From Cupriavidus neocaledonicus (GTDB lineage: Bacteria; Pseudomonadota; Gammaproteobacteria; Burkholderiales; Burkholderiaceae), in assembly GCF_000372525.1 (NCBI RefSeq), contig NZ_AQUR01000096.1, positions 62,001 to 126,000 on the forward strand: a stretch of 64,000 nt of DNA. Reading direction: 5' to 3'. The position numbers and the translations under genes were made by a program. This document shows positions 1 to 10,075 of the stretch, in pieces; the stretch's first letter is position 1; the number at the start of each line of letters is the position of its first letter. The notes beneath the pieces were generated by a model, which saw only the letters and a program-made list of their open reading frames with translations, had not been told where the DNA came from and did no database searches.

Positions 1-1
1 G

Positions 2-124
2 CGCGTGTTCCGCGGCTGGCGCGGCAAGGTGGCGCTGCGCTGGGTCATCGCCTCGTTCGGCATCCTGCTGCTGGCCTATGTCGGCAGCCGTTTCGTAATT
101 GAAGTCGTCCTGCACCGGTTCTGA
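2..124 (+). CDS. C-terminal end of a cytochrome c assembly (CcsA/YpjD-type) membrane protein
   Basis: Only the last 40 codons are inside the window; the gene enters from the left edge and stops at a TGA at 122-124. The visible peptide begins RVFRGWRGKVALRWVIASFG and then has one hydrophobic segment ending in VVLHRF. A W-rich basic stretch followed by a last transmembrane helix fits the end of CcsA/YpjD-like integral membrane proteins, and this family commonly sits just upstream of the PP0621-like gene and pilS in Cupriavidus and Ralstonia. The assignment therefore rests on context and a short tail, so it is tentative. The next gene starts 6 bases downstream, suggesting one transcription unit. 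Confidence 0.55.
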   Translation, partial: RVFRGWRGKVALRWVIASFGILLLAYVGSRFVIEVVLHRF

Positions 125-130
125 TTTGCC

Positions 131-430
131 ATGGCACGTATCCTGATCCTGCTGGCCGTGGTGCTGGGCGTCTTCTGGTGGCTGCGCGCCCGCGCGGAGG
201 CCCGCCTGGCCGAGCATCGCGCCCGCCAGGCGCGCGAGGCCAGTGAACACGCCGCCGCCGGCACGCCCGATGCCGCCGCCGAGCGCATGGTCCAGTGCGC
301 CCAGTGCGGCGTGCACCTGCCGCAGGGCGACGCCATTGCCTGGCGCGGCCTGCACTACTGCCGGCGCAGCCACCTGCCCGATGAAAGCCGCACCGAAGGT
401 GGCGACGGCAGCAGCGGCCCCCGCCCATGA
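131..430 (+). CDS. PP0621-family small membrane-anchored protein
   Basis: A 99-aa protein with an N-terminal hydrophobic segment (about residues 4-17) followed by a charged, Arg/Ala-rich stretch that may be helical. A cysteine motif follows around residues 56-77 (CAQCGVHLP and HYCRRSHLP), resembling a small metal-binding site. This layout, one membrane helix plus a CxxC...H..C region, is that of the PP0621 family of unknown function that precedes pilS in beta-proteobacteria. Its stop overlaps the first codon of the sensor kinase (ATGA at 427-430), so the two are probably translationally coupled. A signalling or envelope role beside PilS is a guess from position only. Confidence 0.7.
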   Translation: MARILILLAVVLGVFWWLRARAEARLAEHRARQAREASEHAAAGTPDAAAERMVQCAQCGVHLPQGDAIAWRGLHYCRRSHLPDESRTEGGDGSSGPRP

Positions 431-2580
431 CCCAGCCGGCGCCGTCGGCCTGGCAGCGGCTGAACGCCTGGCGCGGCCTGGCGCAGCTGTGGGGCCAGCC
501 CGAACCGCCTGACTTCCACTGGCGCCTGCTGCGCTATTTCTGCTGGACCCGCGTTGCCGTGGGCCTGCTGCTGGTCGGCTTCGCCCTGATGCGGCGCGGC
601 GAGCCGGCCGTGGGCGCCGGCACGGCCGCTTCCCCCTTCACTTCCGCCATCCCCGCCTTGCCTTTCGGCCTGGAGGCCATGGGCGGGATCGAGCATGCGG
701 CGGCCATGGCCGTCGCCGTCCCTTACCTTGGCATTGCCCTGGCGATGCTGGCGGGCACGCTGTGGCGCCGGCATTTCCACCTGCGCGTGCGGGTGCAGGT
801 GCTGGCCGACCTGGCGCTGCTGGCGCTGGTCTTCAGCGTGCTGGGCCGGGGCGGGCAGGCCGAGGGCCTGGCCATGATCTTCCTGCTGCCGGCGCTGGAA
901 GCCGGCGCGCTGACCAGCCTGCTGTTCGCGCTGTTTGCCGCGGCGATCTCCGCGCTGGTGGTGATGAGCGGGCCCTTCATGCACACCATCCTGCTGCGCC
1001 AGGCCGATGCCGGCCTGCTGGGCTCGGGCCTGTTCGGCCTGGTGTTCATGATCGCCGCGTTGCTGATGTACATGCTGGCCAACCGCCAGCTTGCGCAGGA
1101 GCGCCTGGCGCTGGCGCGCGAACAGGAGCTGCGCCTGCAGCAGCTGGTCAACCGGCTGATGGTCAACGACATGCAGGACGGCGTGATGCTGGTGCGCGCC
1201 AATGGCGCGGTGGTGGCCGCCAATCCCGCCGCGGTGGTGCTGCTGGGGGTGCAGCCGCACGAGCGCATTTATTCGCGCAAGCTGGGTGGCGTGCCCGCTG
1301 GCGAAGCCGGGCAGGGCGGCGGCGATACCGTGCTGTTCGACCTGCGCCGCATCCCGCGCCTGCAGCCGCTGATGGAAATGCTGCGCGACTGGCTGCGCAG
1401 CAAGGACGACGTGCCGCGCATCCTGCAGCTGCTGCCGATGGCCTCCGGCGCCGCGCTGGCCGACGGCACCATGCAGCATACCCGGCTGCGGCTGCGCTTC
1501 GTGCTGCCGGGCCTGGCCGGGCTGCGCTCGACCATGGCGCATGGCCGCACCGTGCCGGCCGCGCTCGACACCGCCGCGTGGAACGAGCTGTCGCCCGAGG
1601 CCGCCGCGCGCCTGCGCCTGGCCATCGCCCAGAACGAGGCCATGGCGTGGTCGCAGGAGGATGAGGCGCTGCTGCGCAGCGAGATGCGCGACACCGTGCT
1701 GGTCCATATCGAAAGCTGGGAGCGCATCGCCGAACAGGTGCAGCAGGAAAAGCTGGCCGCCATGGGCCGGCTGGTGGCCAGCATCGCGCACCAAATCCGC
1801 AACCCGCTGGCGGCGATCAGCCAGGCCAGCGAACTGCTGGGCGATTCCGGCCGGCATGACCCGGCAGCGCACGAGCCGGGCGGTGCCGATGTCGATATCG
1901 ACGCCCGCCTGCTGCGCATCATCCACGACAACGTGCGCCGGCTGGACCAGGTGGTGTCCGACGTGCTGCAGATGTCGCGCCGCCCGCGCACCGGCCGCAG
2001 CACCGTGCACCTGGCGCAGGCGCTGCCCGAGATCGTCGAGCGCTGGCGCGCCGAAATGCGCCAGCGCCGCCCGCGCGCCGGCGAGACGCGCCCGGCCGGC
2101 CGCGCCGACATCAACGCCAATGCCATCCGCCTGACCGTCGACGTGGCCCAGCCGGTGGTGTTCGACGCCTCGCAGCTGCAGCAGGTGCTGGGCAACCTGC
2201 TCGACAACGCCTGGCGCTACTGCAGCCGGCTGCCCGGCTCGATCCGGCTGCTGGCGCACGCGCTGGACCAGCACCATGCCGAGCTGATCGTCTGGAACGA
2301 CGGCGCCGAGGTGGCGCGCGAACACCAGCGCAGCCTGTTCGAGCCGTTCTTCACCAGCAACGCCCAGGGCACCGGACTGGGCCTGTTCATGGCGCGCGAG
2401 CTGTGCGGCGCCAATGACGCGCAGGTGCGTTACGGCGCGATCTCGCTGCCGGCGCTGATCGAGCGCACCGGCATGCTGGCCCCGGCCGCGCGCGATACAC
2501 TGCCGGCCAAGGCCTTCGTGCTGACGCTGCGCATCGAGAGCGCCGAGGCTGCCGCAGCCACTGCGGCGGCCGCCGTCTGA
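427..2580 (+). CDS. pilS: PilS-like membrane sensor histidine kinase
   Basis: A 717-aa sensor kinase. The N-terminal 220 residues hold about six hydrophobic segments, as expected for PilS. A PAS-like segment follows (around residues 240-290, with QDGVMLVRANGAVVAANPAA), then the dimerisation/phosphoacceptor helix with His455 in IAHQIRNPLAA. The ATPase domain has an N box (QVLGNLLDNAWRY) and a G box (GTGLGLFMARELCG). By family knowledge it autophosphorylates on the H-box histidine and passes phosphate to the response regulator encoded 23 bases downstream. In Pseudomonas PilS/PilR controls pilin transcription; no pilin gene lies here, so the exact regulon is unknown. Alanine-rich low-complexity residues end the protein. 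Confidence 0.85.
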   Translation: MTQPAPSAWQRLNAWRGLAQLWGQPEPPDFHWRLLRYFCWTRVAVGLLLVGFALMRRGEPAVGAGTAASPFTSAIPALPFGLEAMGGIEHAAAMAVAVPYLGIALAMLAGTLWRRHFHLRVRVQVLADLALLALVFSVLGRGGQAEGLAMIFLLPALEAGALTSLLFALFAAAISALVVMSGPFMHTILLRQADAGLLGSGLFGLVFMIAALLMYMLANRQLAQERLALAREQELRLQQLVNRLMVNDMQDGVMLVRANGAVVAANPAAVVLLGVQPHERIYSRKLGGVPAGEAGQGGGDTVLFDLRRIPRLQPLMEMLRDWLRSKDDVPRILQLLPMASGAALADGTMQHTRLRLRFVLPGLAGLRSTMAHGRTVPAALDTAAWNELSPEAAARLRLAIAQNEAMAWSQEDEALLRSEMRDTVLVHIESWERIAEQVQQEKLAAMGRLVASIAHQIRNPLAAISQASELLGDSGRHDPAAHEPGGADVDIDARLLRIIHDNVRRLDQVVSDVLQMSRRPRTGRSTVHLAQALPEIVERWRAEMRQRRPRAGETRPAGRADINANAIRLTVDVAQPVVFDASQLQQVLGNLLDNAWRYCSRLPGSIRLLAHALDQHHAELIVWNDGAEVAREHQRSLFEPFFTSNAQGTGLGLFMARELCGANDAQVRYGAISLPALIERTGMLAPAARDTLPAKAFVLTLRIESAEAAAATAAAAV

Positions 2581-2602
2581 CCCGTCCATTCCGCCATCAC
2601 CC

Positions 2603-4236
<1,634 letters not shown>

Positions 4237-4240
<4 letters not shown>

Positions 4241-4857
4241 CCGCGCCCGCGCCGTCGTCCTATCTGCCCGGTGCCGACGGCTGGGTTCCGGCCGCGCGCC
4301 GCGTGCCGTCGCCCAATTACGACGCGCGCCCGGACGGCATGCCGGTGGACCTGGTGGTGCTGCACAACATCAGCCTGCCGCCTGGCCAGTTCGGCAGCGG
4401 CGACATCGAGGCGTTCTTCCAGAACCGGCTCGATCCCGGCAAGCACCCATTCTTTGCCACTATCCACCAGGTCCAGGTGTCGGCGCACTTCCTGGTGACG
4501 CGCACCGGCGAACTGGTCCAGTTCGTGCCGTGCACGCAGCGGGCCTGGCATGCCGGGCAGTCAGACTTCTTCGGCCGCACGCGCTGCAACGATTTTTCGA
4601 TCGGCATCGAGATCGAAGGCTGCGACGACCTGCCGTTCACCAAAGCCCAGTACGACACCGTATCCGCGCTGGTGCCCGCGCTGATGGCCGCCTACCCGGT
4701 GCGCGCGATTGCCGGCCACAGCGACATCGCGCCGGGCCGCAAGACCGATCCCGGCCCGCATTTCGACTGGGCGCGGTTTGCCAGGCAAGCGGGCGTGGCA
4801 CCGGGCATGCTGCCCTACCAGTGCCCCGGCGCTGCCGGGCACGTGACGGATTCCTAA
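4237..4857 (+). CDS. ampD: 1,6-anhydro-N-acetylmuramyl-L-alanine amidase AmpD
   Basis: A 206-aa cytoplasmic zinc amidase of the Amidase_2 family that cleaves the stem peptide from anhydro-muropeptides during cell-wall recycling. Zinc-ligand motifs are visible: the early histidine in LVVLHNISLPPGQ, and GHSDIAPGRKTDPGPHFDW near the C-terminus containing the catalytic Lys and second and third ligands. The length matches E. coli AmpD (about 183 aa) with short extensions. The start overlaps the stop of pilR (ATGA, 4237-4240), so it is likely read from the same mRNA. In many bacteria loss of AmpD derepresses ampC; no beta-lactamase gene is in this window. Confidence 0.92.
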
Positions 4858-5081
4858 CGTCATTCCCCGCCCTTGTGCGCGCCATTCCGGCGCACATGCC
4901 CCACGTCGGTGTGGGGCTATCGCAACCTCGCAACAATCAAAAAAATTTTTGTGAAATGTGCAGTTGCGAACGGTCTGGCCGAAACCCTTGCGCGTACTAG
5001 GCTTGCGGGCATGTGGCGCTGCCGCACAGCCGCCGCCGTGCCCCAAATAGCGGTTGTCAAGACTGGTCATTCGGATTCGTT

Positions 5082-5128
5082 TCACTATACTTAGCCCAGT
5101 TTTCCGCGTCACACACTATATCTAGTAG
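5082..5128 (+). promoter_or_regulatory. Paired NrdR boxes upstream of nrdAB
   Basis: Two 16-bp sites, 5082-5097 (core CTATACTTAG) and 5113-5128 (core CTATATCTAG), match the known NrdR consensus acaCwAtATaTwGtgt; the second is close to perfect on its left half. Their start points are 31 bp apart, about three helical turns, as is usual for NrdR box pairs. Box 1 overlaps a TATACT that could be a -10 element, which fits repression. NrdR is the ATP/dATP-sensing repressor of ribonucleotide reductase genes. The site match is seen; regulation is inferred. Confidence 0.8.
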
Positions 5129-5215
5129 TCAAACCGGGGAGCCGGCCCCGGGAGCAGGGCAGCAGCCGCGAAGTTCGCGCATCGACTGCAAACTCTCCCG
5201 CAAGGCCGGCATCAC

Positions 5216-5314
5216 AAGAGTCCCTGGCGAAATGTTCACGTAAAGGCAGTCAGTCGCACCCGCTATGCAGCCGGGAGGGACGTTCTTTTTCGCCGCATTT
5301 CGCCAGGGACTCTT
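5216..5314 (+). repeat. 19-bp perfect inverted repeat in the nrdA leader
   Basis: Arm AAGAGTCCCTGGCGAAATG at 5216-5234 is exactly complementary to 5296-5314, with a 61-base spacer. The structure lies between the NrdR boxes and the nrdA ribosome-binding site, so the arms would form a long stem in the mRNA leader ending 27 bases before the Shine-Dalgarno. A further partial copy (TTGCCAGGG) lies at about 5325-5333. Its function is unknown. It could be a leader regulatory stem, a processing site or a small mobile repeat. Confidence 0.8.
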
Positions 5315-5350
5315 TTGTCTCTTATTGCCAGGGTAAAAACAGGAGTTCTC

Positions 5351-8290
5351 ATGCAAACGGCCCAGAACGAAATCACCACGGGTGGCGCCGCCGCCGGCGT
5401 TGCCAGCCAGGCTTCGACCACGCAGCAGACCCCCAGCGCCGCGACCACGAACTACCCGGATCACAAGATCATTCGTCGCAACGGAGCCGTGGTGGCGTTC
5501 GAGCCGTCCAAGATCGCCGTTGCCATGACCAAGGCCTTCCTCGCCGTCAACGGCGGGCAGGGCGCCGCCAGCGCGCGCGTGCGCGAGATCGTCGAGCAGC
5601 TGACCGACAACGTGGTGCGCGCGCTGGTGCGCAGCCGCCCGAGCGGTGGCGCCATCCATATCGAAGACGTGCAGGACCAGGTCGAGCTGTCGCTGATGCG
5701 CTCGGGCGAGCATGAAGTCGCCCGCGCCTACGTGCTGTACCGCGAAAAGCGCGCCCAGGAACGCGCCAGCGCCAGCGCGCAGGCCGTGGCCCGCGTGCAG
5801 GAAGCCGGCATCAGCATCAACGTGACCGACGCCGGCGTGACCAAGCCGCTGGACATCGTCGCGCTGCACGCCCTGATCGACAACGCCTGCTCCGGCCTGG
5901 GCGATGCCGTCAGCGCCGAGCCGATCCTGAAGGAAACGCTGAAGAACCTGTACGAAGGCGTGCCGATGACGCAGGTGTACGACTCCGCCATCCTGGCCGC
6001 GCGTACCCTGATCGAAAAAGACCCGGACTACAGCCAGGTCACCGCCCGTATCCTGCTGCACACCATCCGCAAGGAAATCCTGGGCACCGAAGTGACCCAG
6101 TCGGAGATGTCGGCCCGCTACGCCGAGTACTTCCCCAAGTTCATCGCCCGCGGCATCGAAGCCGAGCTGCTGGACGAAAAGCTGGCCACCTTCGACCTGG
6201 CCCGCCTGGGCGCGGCGCTGGACGCTGGCCGCGACTTCCAGTTCAACTACCTGGGCCTGCAGACCCTGTACGACCGCTACTTCCTGCATATCGATGAAAC
6301 CCGCATCGAAATGCCGCAAGCCTTCTTCATGCGCGTGGCCATGGGCCTGGCGCTGAACGAGAAGGACCGCGAAGCGCGCGCCATCGAGTTCTACCAGCTG
6401 CTGTCGTCGTTCGACTTCATGTCGTCCACGCCGACCCTGTTCAACTCGGGCACCCGCCGCTCGCAGCTGTCGTCGTGCTACCTGACCACCGTGTCGGACG
6501 ACCTGGAAGGCATCTATGAAGCGCTGAAGGAAAACGCGCTGCTGTCCAAGTTCGCCGGCGGCCTGGGCAATGACTGGACCAACGTGCGCGCACTCGGCTC
6601 GCACATCAAGGGCACCAACGGCAAGTCGCAAGGCGTGGTCCCGTTCCTGAAGGTAGTGAACGACACCGCCGTGGCCGTGAACCAGGGCGGCAAGCGCAAG
6701 GGCGCCGTCTGCGCCTACCTGGAAACGTGGCACCTGGACATCGAAGAGTTCCTGGAACTGCGCAAGAACACCGGCGACGACCGCCGCCGCACCCACGACA
6801 TGAACACGGCCAACTGGATCCCGGACCTGTTCATGAAGCGCGTGATGGAAGGCGGCGAGTGGACCCTGTTCTCGCCCGCCACCTGCCCGGACCTGCACGA
6901 CAAGGTCGGCAAGGAATTCGAAAAGGCCTACCTGGGCTATGAAGCCAAGGCCGCCAGCGGCGAACTGAAGCTGTTCAAGAAGCTGCCCGCGCTGCAACTG
7001 TGGCGCAAGATGCTGGGCATGCTGTTCGAGACCGGCCACCCGTGGATCACCTTCAAGGATCCGTGCAACATCCGCAGCCCGCAGCAGCACGTCGGCGTCG
7101 TCCACAGCTCCAACCTGTGCACGGAAATCACGCTGAACACCAACGACAGCGAAATCGCCGTGTGCAACCTGGGCTCGGTCAACCTGGTGGCCCACCTGGC
7201 CAAGCAGGCCGACGGCTCGTACGCGCTCGACCACGCCAAGCTGCAGAAGACCATCCGCACCGCCATGCGGATGCTCGATAACGTCATCGACATCAACTAC
7301 TACGCTGTCGACAAGGCCCGCAACTCCAACCTGCGCCACCGCCCGGTCGGCATGGGCATCATGGGCTTCCAGGACTGCCTGCACGTGCTGCGCACGCCGT
7401 ACGCCAGCAAGGCCGCGGTGCAGTTCGCCGACACCTCGATGGAAGCGGTGTGCTACTACGCCTACCAGGCCTCGACCGAGCTGGCTGAAGAGCGCGGCCG
7501 CTACAGCACCTACGAAGGCTCGCTGTGGGACCGTGGCATCCTGCCGCAAGACTCGCTCAAGCTGCTGGCCGAAGAGCGCGGCGGCTACCTGGAAGTGGAC
7601 CTGTCCAGCACCATGGACTGGGACAGCCTGCGCGCCCGCATCAAGCAGCACGGCATGCGCAACTCGAACTGCATCGCGATCGCGCCGACCGCCACGATCT
7701 CGAACATCATCGGCGTATCCGCCTGCATCGAGCCGACGTTCCAGAACCTGTACGTCAAGTCCAACCTGTCGGGCGAGTTCACCGTGGTCAATGACTACCT
7801 GGTGCGCGACCTGAAGGAACGCGGCCTGTGGGATGAAGTGATGGTCGCCGACCTGAAGTACTTCGACGGCTCGCTGGCCCGCATCGACCGCATTCCGCAA
7901 GACCTGCGCGACATCTACGCCACCGCGTTCGAAGTCGAGCCGACCTGGCTGGTGGAAGCCGCAAGCCGCCGCCAGAAGTGGATCGACCAGGCCCAGTCGC
8001 TGAACATCTACATGGCCGGCGCGTCGGGCAAGAAGCTGGACGACACCTACAAGCTGGCATGGGTGCGCGGCCTGAAGACCACGTACTATCTGCGCACCAT
8101 GGCCGCCACCCACGTGGAGAAGTCCACCGTGTCGCGCGGCTCGCTGAACGCGGTGTCGTCGGGCAGCGACAGCGGCTCGGCCCTGGACGCAGCGGCCGCC
8201 TCGGCCCCGGCCATGCCGGAAGCCGAAGGCGCGGTGTGCACGATGCGCCCGGGCGACCCCGGCTTCGAAGAATGCGAAGCCTGCCAATAA
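5351..8290 (+). CDS. nrdA: Class I ribonucleoside-diphosphate reductase, alpha subunit
   Basis: The 979-aa large subunit reduces ribonucleoside diphosphates to deoxyribonucleotides together with the NrdB radical subunit. The start is ATG 5351, six bases after AGGAG; an upstream in-frame TTG at 5315 lacks this support. An ATP-cone lies near the N-terminus (KIIRRNGAVVAFEPSKIAVAMT region), predicting dATP feedback inhibition. Active-site landmarks are the first redox cysteine in SQLSSCYLTT, the NLCTE motif with the radical cysteine, the partner cysteine in IAVCNLGSVNL, and a C-terminal Cys pair in FEECEACQ that recharges the site via thioredoxin or glutaredoxin. An alanine-rich tail precedes that pair. 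nrdB follows 143 bases downstream, behind a palindrome. Confidence 0.96.
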   Translation: MQTAQNEITTGGAAAGVASQASTTQQTPSAATTNYPDHKIIRRNGAVVAFEPSKIAVAMTKAFLAVNGGQGAASARVREIVEQLTDNVVRALVRSRPSGGAIHIEDVQDQVELSLMRSGEHEVARAYVLYREKRAQERASASAQAVARVQEAGISINVTDAGVTKPLDIVALHALIDNACSGLGDAVSAEPILKETLKNLYEGVPMTQVYDSAILAARTLIEKDPDYSQVTARILLHTIRKEILGTEVTQSEMSARYAEYFPKFIARGIEAELLDEKLATFDLARLGAALDAGRDFQFNYLGLQTLYDRYFLHIDETRIEMPQAFFMRVAMGLALNEKDREARAIEFYQLLSSFDFMSSTPTLFNSGTRRSQLSSCYLTTVSDDLEGIYEALKENALLSKFAGGLGNDWTNVRALGSHIKGTNGKSQGVVPFLKVVNDTAVAVNQGGKRKGAVCAYLETWHLDIEEFLELRKNTGDDRRRTHDMNTANWIPDLFMKRVMEGGEWTLFSPATCPDLHDKVGKEFEKAYLGYEAKAASGELKLFKKLPALQLWRKMLGMLFETGHPWITFKDPCNIRSPQQHVGVVHSSNLCTEITLNTNDSEIAVCNLGSVNLVAHLAKQADGSYALDHAKLQKTIRTAMRMLDNVIDINYYAVDKARNSNLRHRPVGMGIMGFQDCLHVLRTPYASKAAVQFADTSMEAVCYYAYQASTELAEERGRYSTYEGSLWDRGILPQDSLKLLAEERGGYLEVDLSSTMDWDSLRARIKQHGMRNSNCIAIAPTATISNIIGVSACIEPTFQNLYVKSNLSGEFTVVNDYLVRDLKERGLWDEVMVADLKYFDGSLARIDRIPQDLRDIYATAFEVEPTWLVEAASRRQKWIDQAQSLNIYMAGASGKKLDDTYKLAWVRGLKTTYYLRTMAATHVEKSTVSRGSLNAVSSGSDSGSALDAAAASAPAMPEAEGAVCTMRPGDPGFEECEACQ

Positions 8291-8315
8291 GCCTTACCTA
8301 ACCCCCCGGTTTGCT

Positions 8316-8341
8316 CCCCTCTCCCGCTCGCGGGAGAGGGG
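8316..8341. repeat. REP-like GC-rich palindrome between nrdA and nrdB
   Basis: Arms CCCCTCTCCCG (8316-8326) and CGGGAGAGGGG (8331-8341) form an 11-bp stem with a 4-base loop, followed by a related GGGGGAGAGGG at about 8344-8354. This type of C/T-rich palindrome is a common interspersed intergenic element in Burkholderiales. There is no T-run, so it is not a classical terminator. It may instead stabilise or partly uncouple the nrdA and nrdB messages. Confidence 0.75.
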
Positions 8342-8433
8342 CCGGGGGAGAGGGCCGGCGCAACCACGAAGTTGCACAAGTCAAAAAACCCTGACCACCG
8401 CCGCCCCCAACCCGAATCACGGAGAACAACATC

Positions 8434-9621
8434 ATGCTGAGCTGGGACGACGACGTTCAAGCCACCCCGCAGGCCGCACCGCAGCCTGCCCTGCAACCCG
8501 CTGCATCGGCTGCCACCGCTGACCAGCAAGGCGTCCTGCCGTCGAGCGCCACGCAAGCCGGCATCCTGGGCAACAACCCCAACGCCGCCGCCGCGCAAAG
8601 CAACCGCCGCGTCAACGCCGCCGACAAGCGCGTCATCAACGGCTCGACCGACGTCAACCAGCTCGTCCCGTTCAAGTACAAGTGGGCGTGGGAAAAGTAC
8701 CTGGCCGGCTGCGCCAACCACTGGATGCCGCAGGAAATCAACATGTCCCGCGACATCGCCCTGTGGAAAGACCCCAACGGCCTGACCGAAGACGAGCGCC
8801 GCATCATCAAGCGCAACCTCGGCTTCTTCGTCACTGCCGACTCGCTGGCCGCCAACAACATCGTGCTGGGCACCTACCGCCAGATCACCGCGCCGGAATG
8901 CCGCCAGTACCTGCTGCGCCAGGCCTTTGAAGAGGCCATCCACACGCACGCTTACCAGTACATCGTTGAATCGCTGGGCCTGAACGAAGCCGAGATCTTC
9001 AACGCGTACCACGAAGTGCAGTCGATCCGCGACAAGGACGAATTCCTGATCCCGTTCATCGACACGCTGACCGACCCGTCGTTCAAGACCGGCACGCCGG
9101 AAAACGACCAGAAGCTGCTGAAGTCGCTGATCGTGTTCGCCTGCATCATGGAAGGGCTGTTCTTCTATGTGGGCTTCACGCAGATCCTGGCGATGGGGCG
9201 GCAGAACAAGATGACTGGGGCTGCGGAGCAGTATCAGTACATCCTGCGGGACGAGTCGCTGCACTGCAATTTTGGGATTGATTTGATTAATCAGATCAAG
9301 CTGGAGAATCCGCATCTTTGGACGGCGGAATTCAAGGCCGAGATCACTGAGCTGTTTAAGAAGGCGGTGGATCTGGAGTATCGCTACGCTGAGGACACGA
9401 TGCCGCGTGGCGTTCTTGGTCTGAATGCGCCGATGTTTAAGTCGTATCTGCGGTTCATCTGCAATCGCCGGTGCCAGCAGATTGGGTTGGATCAGCTGTT
9501 CCCGAATGAGGAAAATCCGTTCCCGTGGATGAGCGAGATGATCGATCTGAAGAAGGAGCGGAACTTCTTTGAGACGCGCGTCATTGAGTATCAGACGGGT
9601 GGGGCGTTGAGCTGGGATTGA
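8434..9621 (+). CDS. nrdB: Class I ribonucleoside-diphosphate reductase, beta subunit
   Basis: The 395-aa radical-generating diiron subunit. A GGAG ribosome-binding site precedes ATG 8434. Metal-ligand and radical landmarks are visible: [13 protein letters not shown], with glutamate, histidine and the likely radical tyrosine, and [17 protein letters not shown], with the second Glu/His set. The C-terminus GGALSWD is of the type that docks into NrdA. An N-terminal extension of about 60 residues is Ala/Gln-rich. Third-position base use changes inside the gene: up to about position 9160 it is strongly C-ending, and from there to the stop T- and G-ending codons are frequent. A strong terminator lies just downstream. 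Confidence 0.96.
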   Translation: MLSWDDDVQATPQAAPQPALQPAASAATADQQGVLPSSATQAGILGNNPNAAAAQSNRRVNAADKRVINGSTDVNQLVPFKYKWAWEKYLAGCANHWMPQEINMSRDIALWKDPNGLTEDERRIIKRNLGFFVTADSLAANNIVLGTYRQITAPECRQYLLRQAFEEAIHTHAYQYIVESLGLNEAEIFNAYHEVQSIRDKDEFLIPFIDTLTDPSFKTGTPENDQKLLKSLIVFACIMEGLFFYVGFTQILAMGRQNKMTGAAEQYQYILRDESLHCNFGIDLINQIKLENPHLWTAEFKAEITELFKKAVDLEYRYAEDTMPRGVLGLNAPMFKSYLRFICNRRCQQIGLDQLFPNEENPFPWMSEMIDLKKERNFFETRVIEYQTGGALSWD

Positions 9622-9633
9622 GATGACGACGAG

Positions 9634-9663
9634 AATGGGAGCCGATTAGCTCCCATTTTTTTT
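9634..9663 (+). terminator. Rho-independent terminator after nrdB
   Basis: Arms AATGGGAGC (9634-9642) and GCTCCCATT (9649-9657) with a 6-base loop are followed by an unbroken T-run to 9663. It lies 12 bases after the nrdB stop and closes the core transcript. The accessory island begins immediately after it. Confidence 0.92.
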
Positions 9664-9838
9664 GCCTTTGCCAGCCTTGATGCCACTTTCGAGGGGTGAC
9701 GGCCTAGCCTCTGAAGTGAAAGAATTCTGTTTGCTGTTCGGTTTTACGGCAAGCTTGATTGTTTGGGAAATGCACAGGAAGGCTGGTTGATCAGTTGTGG
9801 GCCGTGCAGATTTGATAATCTTCGATGGGGTATTGAAT

Positions 9839-10075
9839 ATGCAGCACAATGAATTTCAAATTTTTGTTAATACTGCGCCGCACAAAGTTCCAGGGCCTGA
9901 AATCTCTTTCGAGAAAATACTGGAATTGGCCGGTATTAATATCGTCGGTGTTGATCTAGGGCTGTATGACGTTGATTATAAGCATGGCAACAATCTCGGC
10001 AGCCTGACTCCAGGCAAGACCGCCAAGCTCGAAAACGGGATGAAGTTCGATGCTGGTAAATCGAATCGCTCCTAA
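9839..10075 (+). CDS. Multiubiquitin-family ubiquitin-like protein (single domain)
   Basis: A 78-aa protein from ATG 9839; a GTG at 9797 in the same frame would add 14 residues. The whole chain matches the Multi_ubiq type of beta-grasp domain as I know it: a first strand with IFVNTAPHKV, then EISFEKILELAG, a strand with YDVDYKHG, then SLTPGKTAKLENGMKFDAGKSNRS at the end. Family members are often tandem repeats; this one has a single copy and no terminal Gly-Gly. It overlaps the E1-like gene by 26 bases, indicating coupled translation. Presumed role: the modifier or substrate handled by the neighbouring E1-like enzyme. The GC content and codon use differ from the core genes on the left. The family call is from recognition of the pattern, not a search. 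Confidence 0.8.
   Translation: MQHNEFQIFVNTAPHKVPGPEISFEKILELAGINIVGVDLGLYDVDYKHGNNLGSLTPGKTAKLENGMKFDAGKSNRS

Larger units (their letters stand above)
4858..5350. other. ampD-nrdA intergenic region and nrdA leader
   Basis: About 490 bases without a convincing gene. Just after ampD lie two short hairpins (arms 4874-4880/4890-4896 and 4898-4904/4911-4917) that could end the ampD transcript, though no T-run follows. From 5082 to 5128 are two NrdR-like boxes, and from 5216 to 5314 a long inverted repeat; both are listed separately. The ribosome-binding site AGGAG of nrdA is at 5341-5345. Short reading frames here have no recognisable product. Confidence 0.6.

Noticed and set aside
5129..8287. 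1052-codon minus-strand frame opposite nrdA
   Set aside because: The coding strand shows every NrdA active-site motif; the opposite frame is low-complexity and results from codon bias.
9797..9838. GTG start for the ubiquitin-like protein 14 codons upstream
   Set aside because: The beta-grasp domain begins right after ATG 9839 and the added residues (GRADLIIFDGVLN) do not fit the family; kept only as an alternative.
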